Source: JAOUEA01 sp963821925 (GTDB lineage: Bacteria > Actinomycetota > UBA4738 > HRBIN12). From it: a DNA stretch of 64,000 bases. A program made the translations under genes and the position numbers. The DNA lies in NCBI GenBank assembly GCA_963821925.1, contig CAWGFO010000001.1:558001-622000 (forward strand), in the 5' to 3' direction. Shown here one piece after another: positions 24,530-33,109 of the stretch; within the stretch, counting starts at the first letter, position 1; every line of letters starts with the position of its first letter. Under the pieces are notes generated by a model. That model did no database searches. It saw only the letters and a program-made list of their open reading frames with translations, and was not told the DNA's origin.

Positions 24530-26578
24530 ATGCAGGAAGAGATCAGGATCGAGGCCACCATCGATCCCGCGCGGCTGTTCGCCGCGGGCCCCGAGGCGAT
24601 GCTCGTGCTGCGCGCGGGCCGCGTGGCGTGCGCGAACGAGCGCGCCGACGAGCTGGCCGGGCGCGATCTCTCGGAGCTCGACGTGCGGGAGGTGTTCCCT
24701 GACTGGCCCGAGGAGCCCGATGACGCCGTGCCGTTCGAAACCACGCTCGTCAGGCCCGACGGCGCCGAGCTCCCCGTCGAGATCCGGATGCGACGGCTCG
24801 CCGCCGATCTCGTGGTCGCGTCGATCCGGGACGCGCGCCATCTGATCGCCGGTCGCGAGGCGCAGGAGGCGCTGGCGGAGGCGGAGGCCCGCTACCGGAG
24901 CCTCGTGGAGCAGATCCCCGCGGTGGTCTACGCGGACACCGGGGACGAGACGATCTACGTGAGCCCGCAGATCGAGCAGATCCTGGGGGTGACGCCCGAG
25001 GCCTATCGCACCCAACCCGAGCTGTGGCTGAACATGGTGCATCCCGACGACCGCTCGACGGTCGAGGCCGAGAGCGAGGCCTTCATCGCGGGGGTCGGAG
25101 GCGATCTCGCGGACTACCGCATGGTCCGACCCGACGGCCGCGTGGTGTGGGTCCGCGACCGCGCGTACGCCGAACGCGACCAGTCCGGCCGCGTCGTCTT
25201 CGAGCACGGGATCCTCTTCGATGTCACCGAGCTGAAGGAGGCCGAGGCCCGTGTGGCGCACATGGCCTTCCACGACGCGCTGACCGGGCTCGCGAATCGG
25301 CAGCTGTTCGAGGAGGCCCTCACGCTCGCGGTCGAACGCGCGAAGCGCGACCAGACCGTGGTCGCGGTGCTCTTCCTCGACCTCGACAACTTCAAGCTCG
25401 TGAACGACTCGCTCGGCCACCACGCGGGCGACCGGATGTTGATCGAGCTCGCCGACCGACTCCGCGCGTGCACGCGCGAGACCGACCTCGTGGCACGGCA
25501 GGGCGGGGACGAGTTCCTGCTGCTCCTGGCCGATCTCCATGGCGACGACGTACACGACGCGGTGCAGGCGGTGGTCGAGCGCGTGTACGAGGCGCTTGAC
25601 GACCCGTTCGAACTGCAGGGGAGCGAATTCCACGCGCGCGGATCGATGGGGATCAGCCTGTACCCGCAGGACGCGGTCGACGCCGAGGAGCTCCTGAAGA
25701 CCGCCGACATCGCGATGTACCGGGCCAAGCGGCTCGAGCCGGGAGGCCACGTGTTCTTCGCGGCCGATCCCGAGGACGCGCTCGACCGGCTGTCGTTCGC
25801 GACGCGCCTGCGGCAGGCGGTGCAGGACGAGAACTGGCTGCTCCACTATCAGCCGGTGGTGGACCTGTCCGACCGACGGGTGGTCGGCGCCGAGGCGCTG
25901 ATCCGCTGGAACGACGTCCACGGCGGCATCGTTCCGCCCGGTGAGTTCATCCCGGTGGCCGAGGAGCTCGGCCTGATCGAGGCGATCGGCGACTGGGTCG
26001 TCGACGAGGTCGCCCAGCAGCAACGCGCGTGGCGCGACGCGGGCCTCGATCTGGAGGTCTCATTCAACCTCTCGCCGCGCCAGCTGTGGACCCCGAGACT
26101 GGCCGAGCGCTTGATCGCGAAGTTCGGCGACGCGGGGCTCGATCCGTCGACCCTGCAGGCCGAGATCACGGAGTCCACCGTGATGGCCGACCCCGACCGG
26201 ACGCAGCGGATCCTGCGCGACCTGCATGCATGGGGCCTCCGGCTCGCGATCGACGACTTCGGCACCGGCTACTCGTCGCTCGCCCGCCTCAAGCACATGC
26301 CCGTCGACGTGTTGAAGATCGACCAGGAGTTCATCCGCAACGTCGATCGGGACGTGCGTCTGGCCGGGATGGTGCGGGCGATGATCCAGGTGGCGCAGTC
26401 GCTCGACATGGTCCCGCTCGCCGAGGGGGTCGAGACCGAGGGCGAGTACGTGTTCCTCAGGTCGAACGGCTGCCGCCTCGCGCAGGGCTTCTGGTTCGCG
26501 TACCCGGTGCCGGCCGAAGAGATCGCCGACCTCGCCTCGCGTCCGGAAGGTCTCGGCTCGCCGACCGTCCACCACTGA
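24530..26578 (+). CDS. PAS-GGDEF-EAL c-di-GMP signalling protein
   Basis: 682 residues. A degenerate PAS-like segment (1-110) and a full PAS/PAC domain (about 120-235: RYRSLVEQIPAVVYADTGDE, WLNMVHPDDR) are followed by a GGDEF domain with intact active site (RQGGDEFLLL) and an EAL domain (GAEALIRWND, EITESTVM, AIDDFGTGYSSL). Both catalytic signatures are intact, so it may both make and break c-di-GMP, or be switched between them by PAS sensing. No membrane helices. Divergent from the cyclase gene across about 100 nt. Confidence 0.93.
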   Translation: MQEEIRIEATIDPARLFAAGPEAMLVLRAGRVACANERADELAGRDLSELDVREVFPDWPEEPDDAVPFETTLVRPDGAELPVEIRMRRLAADLVVASIRDARHLIAGREAQEALAEAEARYRSLVEQIPAVVYADTGDETIYVSPQIEQILGVTPEAYRTQPELWLNMVHPDDRSTVEAESEAFIAGVGGDLADYRMVRPDGRVVWVRDRAYAERDQSGRVVFEHGILFDVTELKEAEARVAHMAFHDALTGLANRQLFEEALTLAVERAKRDQTVVAVLFLDLDNFKLVNDSLGHHAGDRMLIELADRLRACTRETDLVARQGGDEFLLLLADLHGDDVHDAVQAVVERVYEALDDPFELQGSEFHARGSMGISLYPQDAVDAEELLKTADIAMYRAKRLEPGGHVFFAADPEDALDRLSFATRLRQAVQDENWLLHYQPVVDLSDRRVVGAEALIRWNDVHGGIVPPGEFIPVAEELGLIEAIGDWVVDEVAQQQRAWRDAGLDLEVSFNLSPRQLWTPRLAERLIAKFGDAGLDPSTLQAEITESTVMADPDRTQRILRDLHAWGLRLAIDDFGTGYSSLARLKHMPVDVLKIDQEFIRNVDRDVRLAGMVRAMIQVAQSLDMVPLAEGVETEGEYVFLRSNGCRLAQGFWFAYPVPAEEIADLASRPEGLGSPTVHH

Positions 26579-26650
26579 GCCTCGCGGGGCTGTCGCTCCG
26601 ACGATGATCCGTGGCAGGCTCGACCTTTCCGGTTCGGGAGGGAGGACGCG

Positions 26651-27058
26651 ATGGCCAGCGGCTCCGGCACGAAGGACGATCCCTGGGTGCTGATGACACC
26701 TCCGGGGACCTCCGAGTACACGATGTACCGCGACGAGGAGGCGGATCCGCCGACGCTCGTCTGCCAGGTGGGATCGACGAAGCTCGGCTACCGGCTCCGG
26801 TGCATCGAGGACCTGCACGCGATGCTGCAGGAGCACGGCGACTGGATGCCGCTCGGCAGCGCCGACGAGCAGAAGCCCGCCAAGGAAGGCACGGTCGAGG
26901 CCTGGGGTCGGTCGCCCGACAACCCGGTCGGCGGCTGGTACGGCACGAAGAAGGGCTTGCGGGGCCGCTTCGGCATGTACGTGCCGCCACTCTTGGAGGC
27001 GCTCGGGCTCGCCGAGCTCGAGCACGAGCCGCGCAACAACCGGATGCGCGCGCGCTAG
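26651..27058 (+). CDS. Conserved hypothetical small protein (actinobacterial)
   Basis: 135 residues, soluble, starting MASGSGTKDDPWVLMTPPGT. The opening DPWxLxTPPGTSEYxxYRDE pattern and the downstream GWYGTKKGLRGRFGMYVPPL segment look like a conserved actinobacterial family of unknown function; I do not assign a domain. A GGGAGGGAGGA ribosome site precedes ATG 26651. It overlaps the minus-strand gene at 27055 by four nt, convergently. Confidence 0.65.
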   Translation: MASGSGTKDDPWVLMTPPGTSEYTMYRDEEADPPTLVCQVGSTKLGYRLRCIEDLHAMLQEHGDWMPLGSADEQKPAKEGTVEAWGRSPDNPVGGWYGTKKGLRGRFGMYVPPLLEALGLAELEHEPRNNRMRAR

Positions 27059-27723
27059 CCGGTCACCGGGAGGATCCGGGGGAAGAACGCCGGGGGCAGC
27101 GGCGCCGCCGGTCGCGCGCACATCGCCTCCACCTGATCGAACGGCAGCAGGTCCACGGCGTAGACGTCGAGCAGCTCGCCCTGCAACTCGGCCGGGTCGA
27201 TCCCGGCGTCCGCCGTGTGGCGACCGCCGGGAAGCTCGATCCCGCGGCGGTGGAGCTCGCAGAGCGGATACAGCTGGCCGTCGAACCGGTGCATGACGAC
27301 GGGCACGCCGGGACCCGGTTCGAGCCCGACGCAGAGCGTGCAGACCAGCGTCAGTCGCGACGGGTAGCCGAAGTGCGCGCGCCAACCTCGTTCGTGCTCG
27401 ATCACGCGCCCCCAGAGCGCGACGGTGCCGGCCACCGGTGGCGTCGGGTATGCGGGGGCGTCACGCGGCGCGTCGCCGAGGGCGCGGCTCGCGTGGATCC
27501 CGCAGACGCAGCGGAGGTCGGGGGCCTCGTGCGGCCGGCGCGAGCCGCGGATCAGCGCCGGGACGCTGCATCGGGCCTCGGCCGCTCGCCGGGGGATCCA
27601 CGCGTCGGTGCCGCCGGATCCGGCCGGGAGCAGGCCGGGACGGCCATCGGCAGCGAGGCCCAGCCGCCAGAGCCGCCACCCGTCGATCGCCTCGATGCCC
27701 TCGGAGCGCGGGAGATCCACCAT
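27055..27723 (-). CDS. Hypothetical Cys-rich protein
   Basis: 222 residues. Several Cys and His occur as RCVCGIHAS, VCTLCVGLE and LCELHRRG, suggesting a zinc-binding module. The segment VAGTVALWGRVIEHERGWRA is also found in small proteins of unknown function in Actinobacteria that carry a similar CxCG...H motif. No membrane segments. ATG 27723 is the longest in-frame start; convergent with the 26651 gene. Confidence 0.6.
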   Translation of the reverse strand: MVDLPRSEGIEAIDGWRLWRLGLAADGRPGLLPAGSGGTDAWIPRRAAEARCSVPALIRGSRRPHEAPDLRCVCGIHASRALGDAPRDAPAYPTPPVAGTVALWGRVIEHERGWRAHFGYPSRLTLVCTLCVGLEPGPGVPVVMHRFDGQLYPLCELHRRGIELPGGRHTADAGIDPAELQGELLDVYAVDLLPFDQVEAMCARPAAPLPPAFFPRILPVTG

Positions 27724-27762
27724 GCCTCCAGGGTGCGTCGCGGAGCGAAGAACGGCAAGGGA

Positions 27763-28104
27763 CTAGGCGGTGCGGCGCTGGCCCAGGATCACCATCAGGC
27801 CGAGCGAACCGGCGACCAGCACGCCGAAGATCAGTGCCCATCCGGGGTGGCCGGCCGCGAGCAGCGCGAGCCCTCCCGCCATCCACAGGAGCAGCTCCAG
27901 CGAGAACCGCGCGGGGTCGTCCAGACGCCTCGGCGCCTTCGGCGCCACGAAGAACCCCCACACGACCGCCGCCGTGAGCGGCGCGCCGATCCCGAGCACG
28001 ATCTTCGTGAACGTCCCGCCGCCGACCGTGAAACCCCACACGCCGAGGGCGACGAGCATCGCCAGTTCCAGGAGGAACCGGAGCGCGAGACTGAGGATCC
28101 GCAT
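27763..28104 (-). CDS. YrdB family (DUF2568) membrane protein
   Basis: 113 residues with four predicted membrane helices (SLALRFLLELAMLVALGVWG, FTKIVLGIGAPLTAAVVWGF, SLELLLWMAGGLALLAAG, WALIFGVLVAGSLGLMVIL). The central FVAPKAPRRLDDPARFSLEL segment is the DUF2568/YrdB signature. Function unknown. Its start is divergent from the TetR-controlled SRPBCC operon, with about 110 nt between. Confidence 0.85.
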   Translation of the reverse strand: MRILSLALRFLLELAMLVALGVWGFTVGGGTFTKIVLGIGAPLTAAVVWGFFVAPKAPRRLDDPARFSLELLLWMAGGLALLAAGHPGWALIFGVLVAGSLGLMVILGQRRTA

Positions 28105-28144
28105 GCGCTCAGAGCCTAGCGAACCGGGTCTGTCGGATGCGGGG

Positions 28145-28191
28145 TTGACAGGCTAACATCGTTAGCCTACGGTGGGCTAACGATGTTAGCC
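28145..28191 (+). promoter_or_regulatory. Promoter with two TetR-type operators, one filling the -35/-10 spacer
   Basis: TTGACA (28145-28150), exactly 17 bp, then TACGGT (28168-28173). The 17-bp spacer is the perfect palindrome GGCTAAC-ATC-GTTAGCC (28151-28167). A second copy, GGCTAAC-GAT-GTTAGCC, lies at 28175-28191, 24 bp downstream, across the expected start point. Binding of the TetR protein encoded by the second gene would block the promoter (autorepression). Confidence 0.85.
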
Positions 28192-28215
28192 ATGCGAACC
28201 GTAGGGAGGACTCAG

Positions 28216-28677
28216 ATGGGCTTCAGGAACGAGATCCGGTCCGAGACGACGATCCAGGGCACCCCGAACGACGTCTGGGCGGTTCTCAGCGACTTCGGTT
28301 CGTACGGCGAATGGAACCCGGGCATGGGCGAGGTGCAGGGCGAGGCGAAAGCCGGCACCCGACTCACGATCAGGTTCACGCTGGACGGCGGCCGCACGAG
28401 GACGATGGAGCCGACCGTACTGGTGGCCGAGCCGGGGCGAGAGCTCCGCTGGCTCGGGCGCTTCCTCCTGCCGTGGGTGTTCGACGGCGAGCACCGGTTC
28501 GAGATCCACGAGGTGGCGCCGGGCAGCGTCACGTTCGTGCAGGGGGAGCGGTTCAAGGGACTGCTCGTGCCGTTCCTCAAGAAGTTGATCGAGGTGGACA
28601 CGGCCACGACCTTCGTGAAGGTGAACGAGGCGCTCGCCCGCCGGGTCGTCGAGCTCCGCGCGCGAGGCGCCGCGTGA
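28216..28677 (+). CDS. SRPBCC domain protein (TetR-controlled)
   Basis: 153 residues with polyketide-cyclase/SRPBCC features: FRNEIRSETTIQGTPNDVWA, SYGEWNPGMGEV, LRWLGRFLLPWVFDGEHRFE and a C-terminal helix. The ligand is unknown. ATG 28216 follows GTAGGGAGGA; an upstream ATG would overlap the operator. It overlaps the TetR gene by GTGA, so regulator and target share one autoregulated transcript. Confidence 0.85.
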   Translation: MGFRNEIRSETTIQGTPNDVWAVLSDFGSYGEWNPGMGEVQGEAKAGTRLTIRFTLDGGRTRTMEPTVLVAEPGRELRWLGRFLLPWVFDGEHRFEIHEVAPGSVTFVQGERFKGLLVPFLKKLIEVDTATTFVKVNEALARRVVELRARGAA

Positions 28678-29207
28678 GCGCCGAACCCTCGGCGCGGTTG
28701 GAGGAGATCGTCGGGGCCGCCCGCGAGCTCCTGGAATCCCAGGGGCCGGGCGGCCTGACGATGCGTGCGCTCGGCGAGCGGCTCGGGATGCGCGCGCCAT
28801 CGCTCTACAAGCACGTCGCCGACAAGGACGAACTCGAGGTGCTGCTGATCGCGGAGGCCCTCCGCGATCAGGGCGCCGAGATGCACGAGGCCGTCGCGCA
28901 CCTCCCTGTGCGCGCTCCGCGGAAGGCCAAGCTCGAGGCGCTCGCGAGGGTCTACCGGACCTGGGCGCTGGCGCATCCGCACCTGTACCGGCTCGCGACC
29001 GAGGGCCCGCTGCCTCGCGAGCAGCTCCCCGAGGGACTCGAGGCATGGGCGGCGGAACCCGTGGTGCGAGCCGCGGGGAGCGAGTCCCGCGCGAGGGCGA
29101 CGTGGGCATTCGCACACGGGATGACGATCCTCGAGCTCGACGGGCGGTTCCCTCCGCGGGCCGACCTCGACGCGGCCTGGGAGGCGGGCGTCACCGCGCT
29201 CGCATAG
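28674..29207 (+). CDS. TetR/AcrR-family transcriptional regulator
   Basis: 177 residues. The N-terminal HTH is clear (EIVGAARELLESQGPGGLTM, RALGERLGMRAPSLYKHVAD, KDELEVLL). The C-terminal ligand domain resembles the WHG-type TetR branch (YRTWALAHPHLYRLATEGPL). GTG 28674 overlaps the SRPBCC stop. The two GGCTAAC-N3-GTTAGCC palindromes upstream are its probable operators. A lipophilic ligand held by the SRPBCC partner could be the inducer (inference). Confidence 0.9.
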   Translation: MSAEPSARLEEIVGAARELLESQGPGGLTMRALGERLGMRAPSLYKHVADKDELEVLLIAEALRDQGAEMHEAVAHLPVRAPRKAKLEALARVYRTWALAHPHLYRLATEGPLPREQLPEGLEAWAAEPVVRAAGSESRARATWAFAHGMTILELDGRFPPRADLDAAWEAGVTALA

Positions 29208-29239
29208 GTCGCTCGTGGCACCGCGGCGCGCGCGACAAT

Positions 29240-30085
29240 GTGGTCGTGGCTCCGGACCTGACCTTCCCCACGGATCGTTCGCTCTCCGTCGATACCGACG
29301 ACGGCGGGCGGCTCGCCGTCGAGGTGGCGGGTGACGGGCCGCTGGTCGTCTTGCTCCATGGCACGCTGGTCTCCTCCCATGTGATGGGCCCCCTCGCTCG
29401 CCGGCTCATGGCGGAGGGATACGCCGTGGCCGTGCAGGATCTCCGAGGCCACGGTCGATCCACGGCGGGCCGTGAGAGGTGCTCGATCCGGGGGTACGGG
29501 CGTGACCTCGCGCGCGTGATCGAAACGCTCGCGCCCGACGCGTACGTGCTGGCCGGCCATTCCTCGGGAGGGATGGGGGCGCTCGCGTTCGCGGAGGATC
29601 CCGGGACGGCGTCCCCACCGAGCGGGCTCGTGCTGATATCGACGTCGGCATCGAGCATCGGCGGTCTGAAGGAACGACTCGCCGCGCCGGTCCTCTTCAA
29701 CGGCGGCCTCGGGATCATCGTTCGCCGACCGTCGCTCGGACGCGCGTTCGCGAAGGCGCTCTTCGCCGAGGATCCGGGGCGATCGACGCTGGAAGGGGTC
29801 CGGCGGATCCTCGCCTCGAACACGGAGGCGACGATGCGGAGCGCGCCCAGGGCCGTGCTCGACTTCGACCTCACGCCGGATCTTGACCGCGTGACGATGC
29901 CCGTCCTGGTGCTGCAGGGCGGACGCGACACCTCCGTCCGTCCTGCGCTTGCCAAGGATCTCGTCGCCGGCCTCCCGGACGCCCGATACGTCTCCTATCC
30001 CGACAGCGGTCACATGCTCGTGCTCGAGCGGACGGAGTCGGTCGCGCTCGAGATCGCGGCGTTCGCGCGCTCTTCGCTCGCCTGA
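29240..30085 (+). CDS. Alpha/beta hydrolase
   Basis: 281 residues. The oxyanion motif LLHGTLVSS, nucleophile elbow AGHSSGGMG, acid in GGRDTSV and catalytic His in DSGHMLVLE make a complete triad. Such enzymes hydrolyse esters, lactones or related bonds; the substrate is unknown. GTG 29240 is chosen, with GTG 29246 a close alternative. It follows the TetR gene after 32 nt and could belong to its operon. Confidence 0.88.
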   Translation: MVVAPDLTFPTDRSLSVDTDDGGRLAVEVAGDGPLVVLLHGTLVSSHVMGPLARRLMAEGYAVAVQDLRGHGRSTAGRERCSIRGYGRDLARVIETLAPDAYVLAGHSSGGMGALAFAEDPGTASPPSGLVLISTSASSIGGLKERLAAPVLFNGGLGIIVRRPSLGRAFAKALFAEDPGRSTLEGVRRILASNTEATMRSAPRAVLDFDLTPDLDRVTMPVLVLQGGRDTSVRPALAKDLVAGLPDARYVSYPDSGHMLVLERTESVALEIAAFARSSLA

Positions 30086-30196
30086 ACCGCCCCTGCGTTC
30101 CGGGCCGGAGTACCCGGGCCGGACGCCCGGGGACGGAGTTCCATGGGGATGTCGACACGAGGCACACCGTGGAGGTGCGCCGGAGAGGGGACGACG

Positions 30197-30568
30197 ATGG
30201 CGACGATGCAGACGGACCTCCTGGACAAGATCCACCAGGTGGAAGAGGCGATCTCCGTGCGCCGTGCGTTCGGCGAGCCGTACGAGAAGGATGGGGTCAC
30301 GGTGATCCCGGCCGCGCGCGTGAGCGGCGGCGCCGGCGGCGGCGGGGGCGAGGCGCCCGACGGTGAGGGCAGCGGCACCGGCACCGGGTTCGGAATCTCC
30401 GCCAAGCCGTTCGGGGTGTTCGTGATCGCCGACGGCGACGTGACATGGCGGCCGGCGATCGACGTGAACCGCGTGATCCTGGGCGGTCAGCTCGTGGCGA
30501 TCGCGGCGTTGCTCGTGCTGCGCGCGGCCGTGAAGGCGCGCATCACGCGCTCCGTGTTCGGCGAGTAG
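30197..30568 (+). CDS. GerW/YtfJ family protein
   Basis: 123 residues. A short helix (LLDKIHQVEEAISVRRAFGE) leads to the conserved GVTVIPAARVSGGAGGGGGE and GTGFGISAKPFGVFVIADGD segments, then WRPAIDVNRVILGGQ and a C-terminal hydrophobic helix. This is the pattern of the GerW (sporulation protein YtfJ) family, widespread also in non-sporulating Actinobacteria; its role there is unknown. ATG 30197 opens the family homology; the longer ORF start is less likely. Confidence 0.85.
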   Translation: MATMQTDLLDKIHQVEEAISVRRAFGEPYEKDGVTVIPAARVSGGAGGGGGEAPDGEGSGTGTGFGISAKPFGVFVIADGDVTWRPAIDVNRVILGGQLVAIAALLVLRAAVKARITRSVFGE

Positions 30569-30636
30569 GCCTCGAGACCAGGGCCTGTCCGAGCGCCAGA
30601 TCGGGAACGGTGGTCAGGCCGTCCCGAGGAGGTCCC

Positions 30637-30662
30637 GGAGGAGGCTCGGTGCGGCCTCCTCC
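30637..30662. terminator. Bidirectional terminator-like hairpin
   Basis: GGAGGAGGC-tcggtgcg-GCCTCCTCC is a perfect 9-bp stem with an 8-nt loop between the convergent gerW-like gene (ends 30568) and the GNAT gene (ends 30684). No U-tract is present, common for GC-rich genomes. Confidence 0.5.
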
Positions 30663-30683
30663 AGGAGTTCGCCGTAGCGGCCG

Positions 30684-31184
30684 TCAGGGGCCGGCGCTCC
30701 GCAGGTCGATCCGCCAGTGGTTCGCGCGGAGCGTCCGGCCCTGGAACTCGATGTCGCGCTCCTCGACGAGCTCGAATCCGAGCGTGCGGCAGATCCCGTT
30801 CGAAGGCGCGTTCGTGACGCCCGGGAAGGCGTGCACCACGTCCCAGCGGCCCTCGGTTCGCGCCTTCTCGAGGATCGCCCGCGTGGCCTCGCGCCCCAGA
30901 CCGCGCCCCTGGAACTCGGGAAGCACCATCCAGCCGATCTCGTTGATGACCTCGCCGTCCTCGTCGTGGTCCCAGATGCAGACATGCCCCACCGCCCGGT
31001 CGTCGTCTTCGGCGACGAAGATCCACGCGCGGTCGGCTTCCACGTCGGCGGCGTCGCTGGCGACCTTGGCGGGGATCCCTTCACGGGGGAGCGGACCGCC
31101 GAGCTCGGCCATCATCGCGGGATCGCAGCGGAGGCGCTCGTAGAGCGCGACGTCGTCGAGCGTGACCGGACGAAGCTGCATCAT
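30684..31184 (-). CDS. GNAT family N-acetyltransferase
   Basis: 166 residues. It shows RimJ/RimL-like layout: MMQLRPVTLDDVALYERLRC at the start, GEVINEIGWMVLPEFQGRGL with acetyl-CoA motif A (QGRGLGREATRAIL), and FPGVTNAPSNGICRTLGFEL. Probably acetylates a small molecule or a protein N-terminus; the substrate is unknown. ATG 31184 (MMQL) is preferred over the longer ORF start, which would overlap ltrA antisense. Divergent from ltrA. Confidence 0.88.
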   Translation of the reverse strand: MMQLRPVTLDDVALYERLRCDPAMMAELGGPLPREGIPAKVASDAADVEADRAWIFVAEDDDRAVGHVCIWDHDEDGEVINEIGWMVLPEFQGRGLGREATRAILEKARTEGRWDVVHAFPGVTNAPSNGICRTLGFELVEERDIEFQGRTLRANHWRIDLRSAGP

Positions 31185-31245
31185 CGGACATCGTGCCACG
31201 CGGGCTTTCCCGCCGTTCGCGCCGGCCCGTGCGAGCATGCTCTGC

Positions 31246-32484
31246 ATGAGCACGCCGCGCCACCCGCGGATCCTGGCCGTCGTCGAGGAATCGCGCGTCA
31301 CGCCCATCGAGCTCTTCTTCGACCTGGTGTTCGTGTTCTCGATCACGCAGGTCACGGCGCTGATGGCCAACGACCTCACCGCGCACGGGGTGATCCGCGG
31401 GTTGCTCGTCCTGGCGCTCCTGTGGTGGTGCTGGGTCGGCTACGCGTGGCTCGGCAACGTCGTCCGCGCCGACGAGGGCGTGGGACGGGTCGCGATGTTC
31501 TCGGCGATGGGGGCGATGTTCGTGCTCGCGCTCTCGGTGCCGGAGGCGTTCGATGACCTGCCGGGAGGCTTGACCGGGCCGGTCGTCGTCGCCCTCGCCT
31601 ATCTCGCCGTCCGGCTGCTGCACCTCTTGATCTTCTGGCTGGCGTCGGGGGACGACTACGGGCTCCGGGGGCAGCTGCTGCGGTTCACGCCGTCCGTGCT
31701 CGGCAGCACCGCGCTCCTGTTGGTGGCGTCGCAACTACACGGCCGCGCCCAGACGTGGACGTGGGCGGCGGTGGTGGTCGTCGACTACGTCGGCACGATC
31801 CTCGCCGGCGCCTCGGGCTGGCGGCTGAACTCCGCGTCGCACTTCGCCGAACGCCACGGCCTGATCCTGATCGTGGCGCTGGGCGAGTCGATCGTGGCGA
31901 TCGGCCTGGGGGTGGCGAAGCTCCCGATATCGGCGCCGATCGTCCTGGCGTCGCTCCTGGGGCTGGCGTTGGCGGGGGCGATCTGGTGGGCGTACTTCGA
32001 TGTGGGTGCGTTGATCGCCGAGCGCGCCCTGCGTCGCGCGGAAGGCGAGCAGCGCGCCCGGCTCGCCCGCGACGCTTACAGCTACCTGCACCTGCCCATG
32101 GTGGCCGGCATCGTCCTGCTGGCCCTCGGTCTGAAGAAGGTGCTCGCCTACGTGGGCGGCGAGCTCGGTCACGACTGGACCGATCGCCTCGCGACCGCGC
32201 CGCTCGCCGCGATGTACGCCGGCGTCGCGCTCTATCTCCTCGCGCTGGTCGCGTTCCACTACCGGGTCGCCCACACGGTCAAACGGATGCGGATCGCGAC
32301 GGCGGTCCTCGTGGTCCTGTTCGCACCGGCCGCGGCTCAGCTGCCGGCCCTCGGGGCGCTCGCGGTCGTGACCGCCGTCATGGTGGGTCTGATCGCCGCC
32401 GAGTCGGTCCGCTTCGCCGACGACCGCGAACGGATCCGCCACGAGGAGGATGACCTGCATCTCGGGCACGAGCGCACCGACTGA
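31246..32484 (+). CDS. Low temperature requirement protein A (LtrA) family membrane protein
   Basis: 412 residues, about ten membrane helices. The family signature VTPIELFFDLVFVFSITQVT is at residues 17-36, followed by LLVLALLWWCWVGYAWLGN and RHGLILIVALGESIVAIGLG-like text (ERHGLILIVALGESIVAIG). LtrA was found in Listeria as needed for growth in the cold; its molecular activity is not settled. ATG 31246 gives the usual length (ATG 31237 is an alternative). A strong hairpin follows at 32504. Confidence 0.9.
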   Translation: MSTPRHPRILAVVEESRVTPIELFFDLVFVFSITQVTALMANDLTAHGVIRGLLVLALLWWCWVGYAWLGNVVRADEGVGRVAMFSAMGAMFVLALSVPEAFDDLPGGLTGPVVVALAYLAVRLLHLLIFWLASGDDYGLRGQLLRFTPSVLGSTALLLVASQLHGRAQTWTWAAVVVVDYVGTILAGASGWRLNSASHFAERHGLILIVALGESIVAIGLGVAKLPISAPIVLASLLGLALAGAIWWAYFDVGALIAERALRRAEGEQRARLARDAYSYLHLPMVAGIVLLALGLKKVLAYVGGELGHDWTDRLATAPLAAMYAGVALYLLALVAFHYRVAHTVKRMRIATAVLVVLFAPAAAQLPALGALAVVTAVMVGLIAAESVRFADDRERIRHEEDDLHLGHERTD

Positions 32485-32503
32485 GCCGACCCCGGACGCG
32501 AGG

Positions 32504-32544
32504 CGAGGGCGGAGGCTCGCGTCGTGACGCGTCCTCCGCCCTCG
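32504..32544. terminator. Bidirectional terminator: 12-bp stem with nested inner stem
   Basis: CGAGGGCGGAGG (32504-32515) pairs perfectly with CCTCCGCCCTCG (32533-32544). The 17-nt loop itself folds as GCGTC-gt-GACGC (32519-32530), giving a long, nearly continuous hairpin. It sits between the convergent ends of ltrA (32484) and the SRPBCC gene (32576), as expected of a two-way terminator without U-tract. Confidence 0.7.
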
Positions 32545-32575
32545 GGCGGCCTTCCCTCGCAGATCTCCCCGGGAG

Positions 32576-33109
32576 TTACGGCGAGCCCTGGTTGAGTCCG
32601 TCGTGCGGGTCCATCGACGTGCCCGTCTCGAGGAGCGTCTTGAGGTCGCTGAGGACCCAGCTCCAGCCGCCGCCGGCTCCGTACTCCTCCATGCCGCCGG
32701 AGAGCAGCAGCGCGAGCTGCGGCTTGCCTTCGAGCTCGTGGGTGAGGGTGAGCTTCGAGACGCCGCCCTTGCCCTCGGCGATCTCGTACGTCAGGCGGGT
32801 GAAGCCCTCGGAGATCATCGACTCGTCCATCAGCATCCGCCAGGTCTGGACGAGCTTCCTCGGCGGGTCGATCTCGAGGATCTCGCCGTCGACCGCCACG
32901 TCGGGCGAGCCCGTCGCGCGCATCGCCTCGCTCGCCATGCCGCGGTACGTGGCGCCGACCTCCAGACCCGGGTCCCACTCGGCGCGGCCACCGTAGCCGT
33001 ACCGCTCGGTCCACTCGGGGCTCGTGATCGCGTCCCAGATCGCCTGGGGCGTGGTCCTGATGTAGACCCGGTAGACCTGCGTCGTGGTGCTGGTTTCGGT
33101 GACGCTCAT
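32576..33109 (-). CDS. SRPBCC (AHSA1-like) domain protein
   Basis: 177 residues. The AHSA1 pattern is clear: YRVYIRTTPQAIWDAITSPE, YGGRAEWDPGLEVGATYRG, PPRKLVQTWRML and LTLTHELEG. It is coupled to the upstream ArsR gene by an ATGA overlap. Possible roles include ligand binding or chaperone-related activity; not testable from sequence. ATG 33109 is the overlap start; the longer ORF would read through the regulator. Confidence 0.88.
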   Translation of the reverse strand: MSVTETSTTTQVYRVYIRTTPQAIWDAITSPEWTERYGYGGRAEWDPGLEVGATYRGMASEAMRATGSPDVAVDGEILEIDPPRKLVQTWRMLMDESMISEGFTRLTYEIAEGKGGVSKLTLTHELEGKPQLALLLSGGMEEYGAGGGWSWVLSDLKTLLETGTSMDPHDGLNQGSP

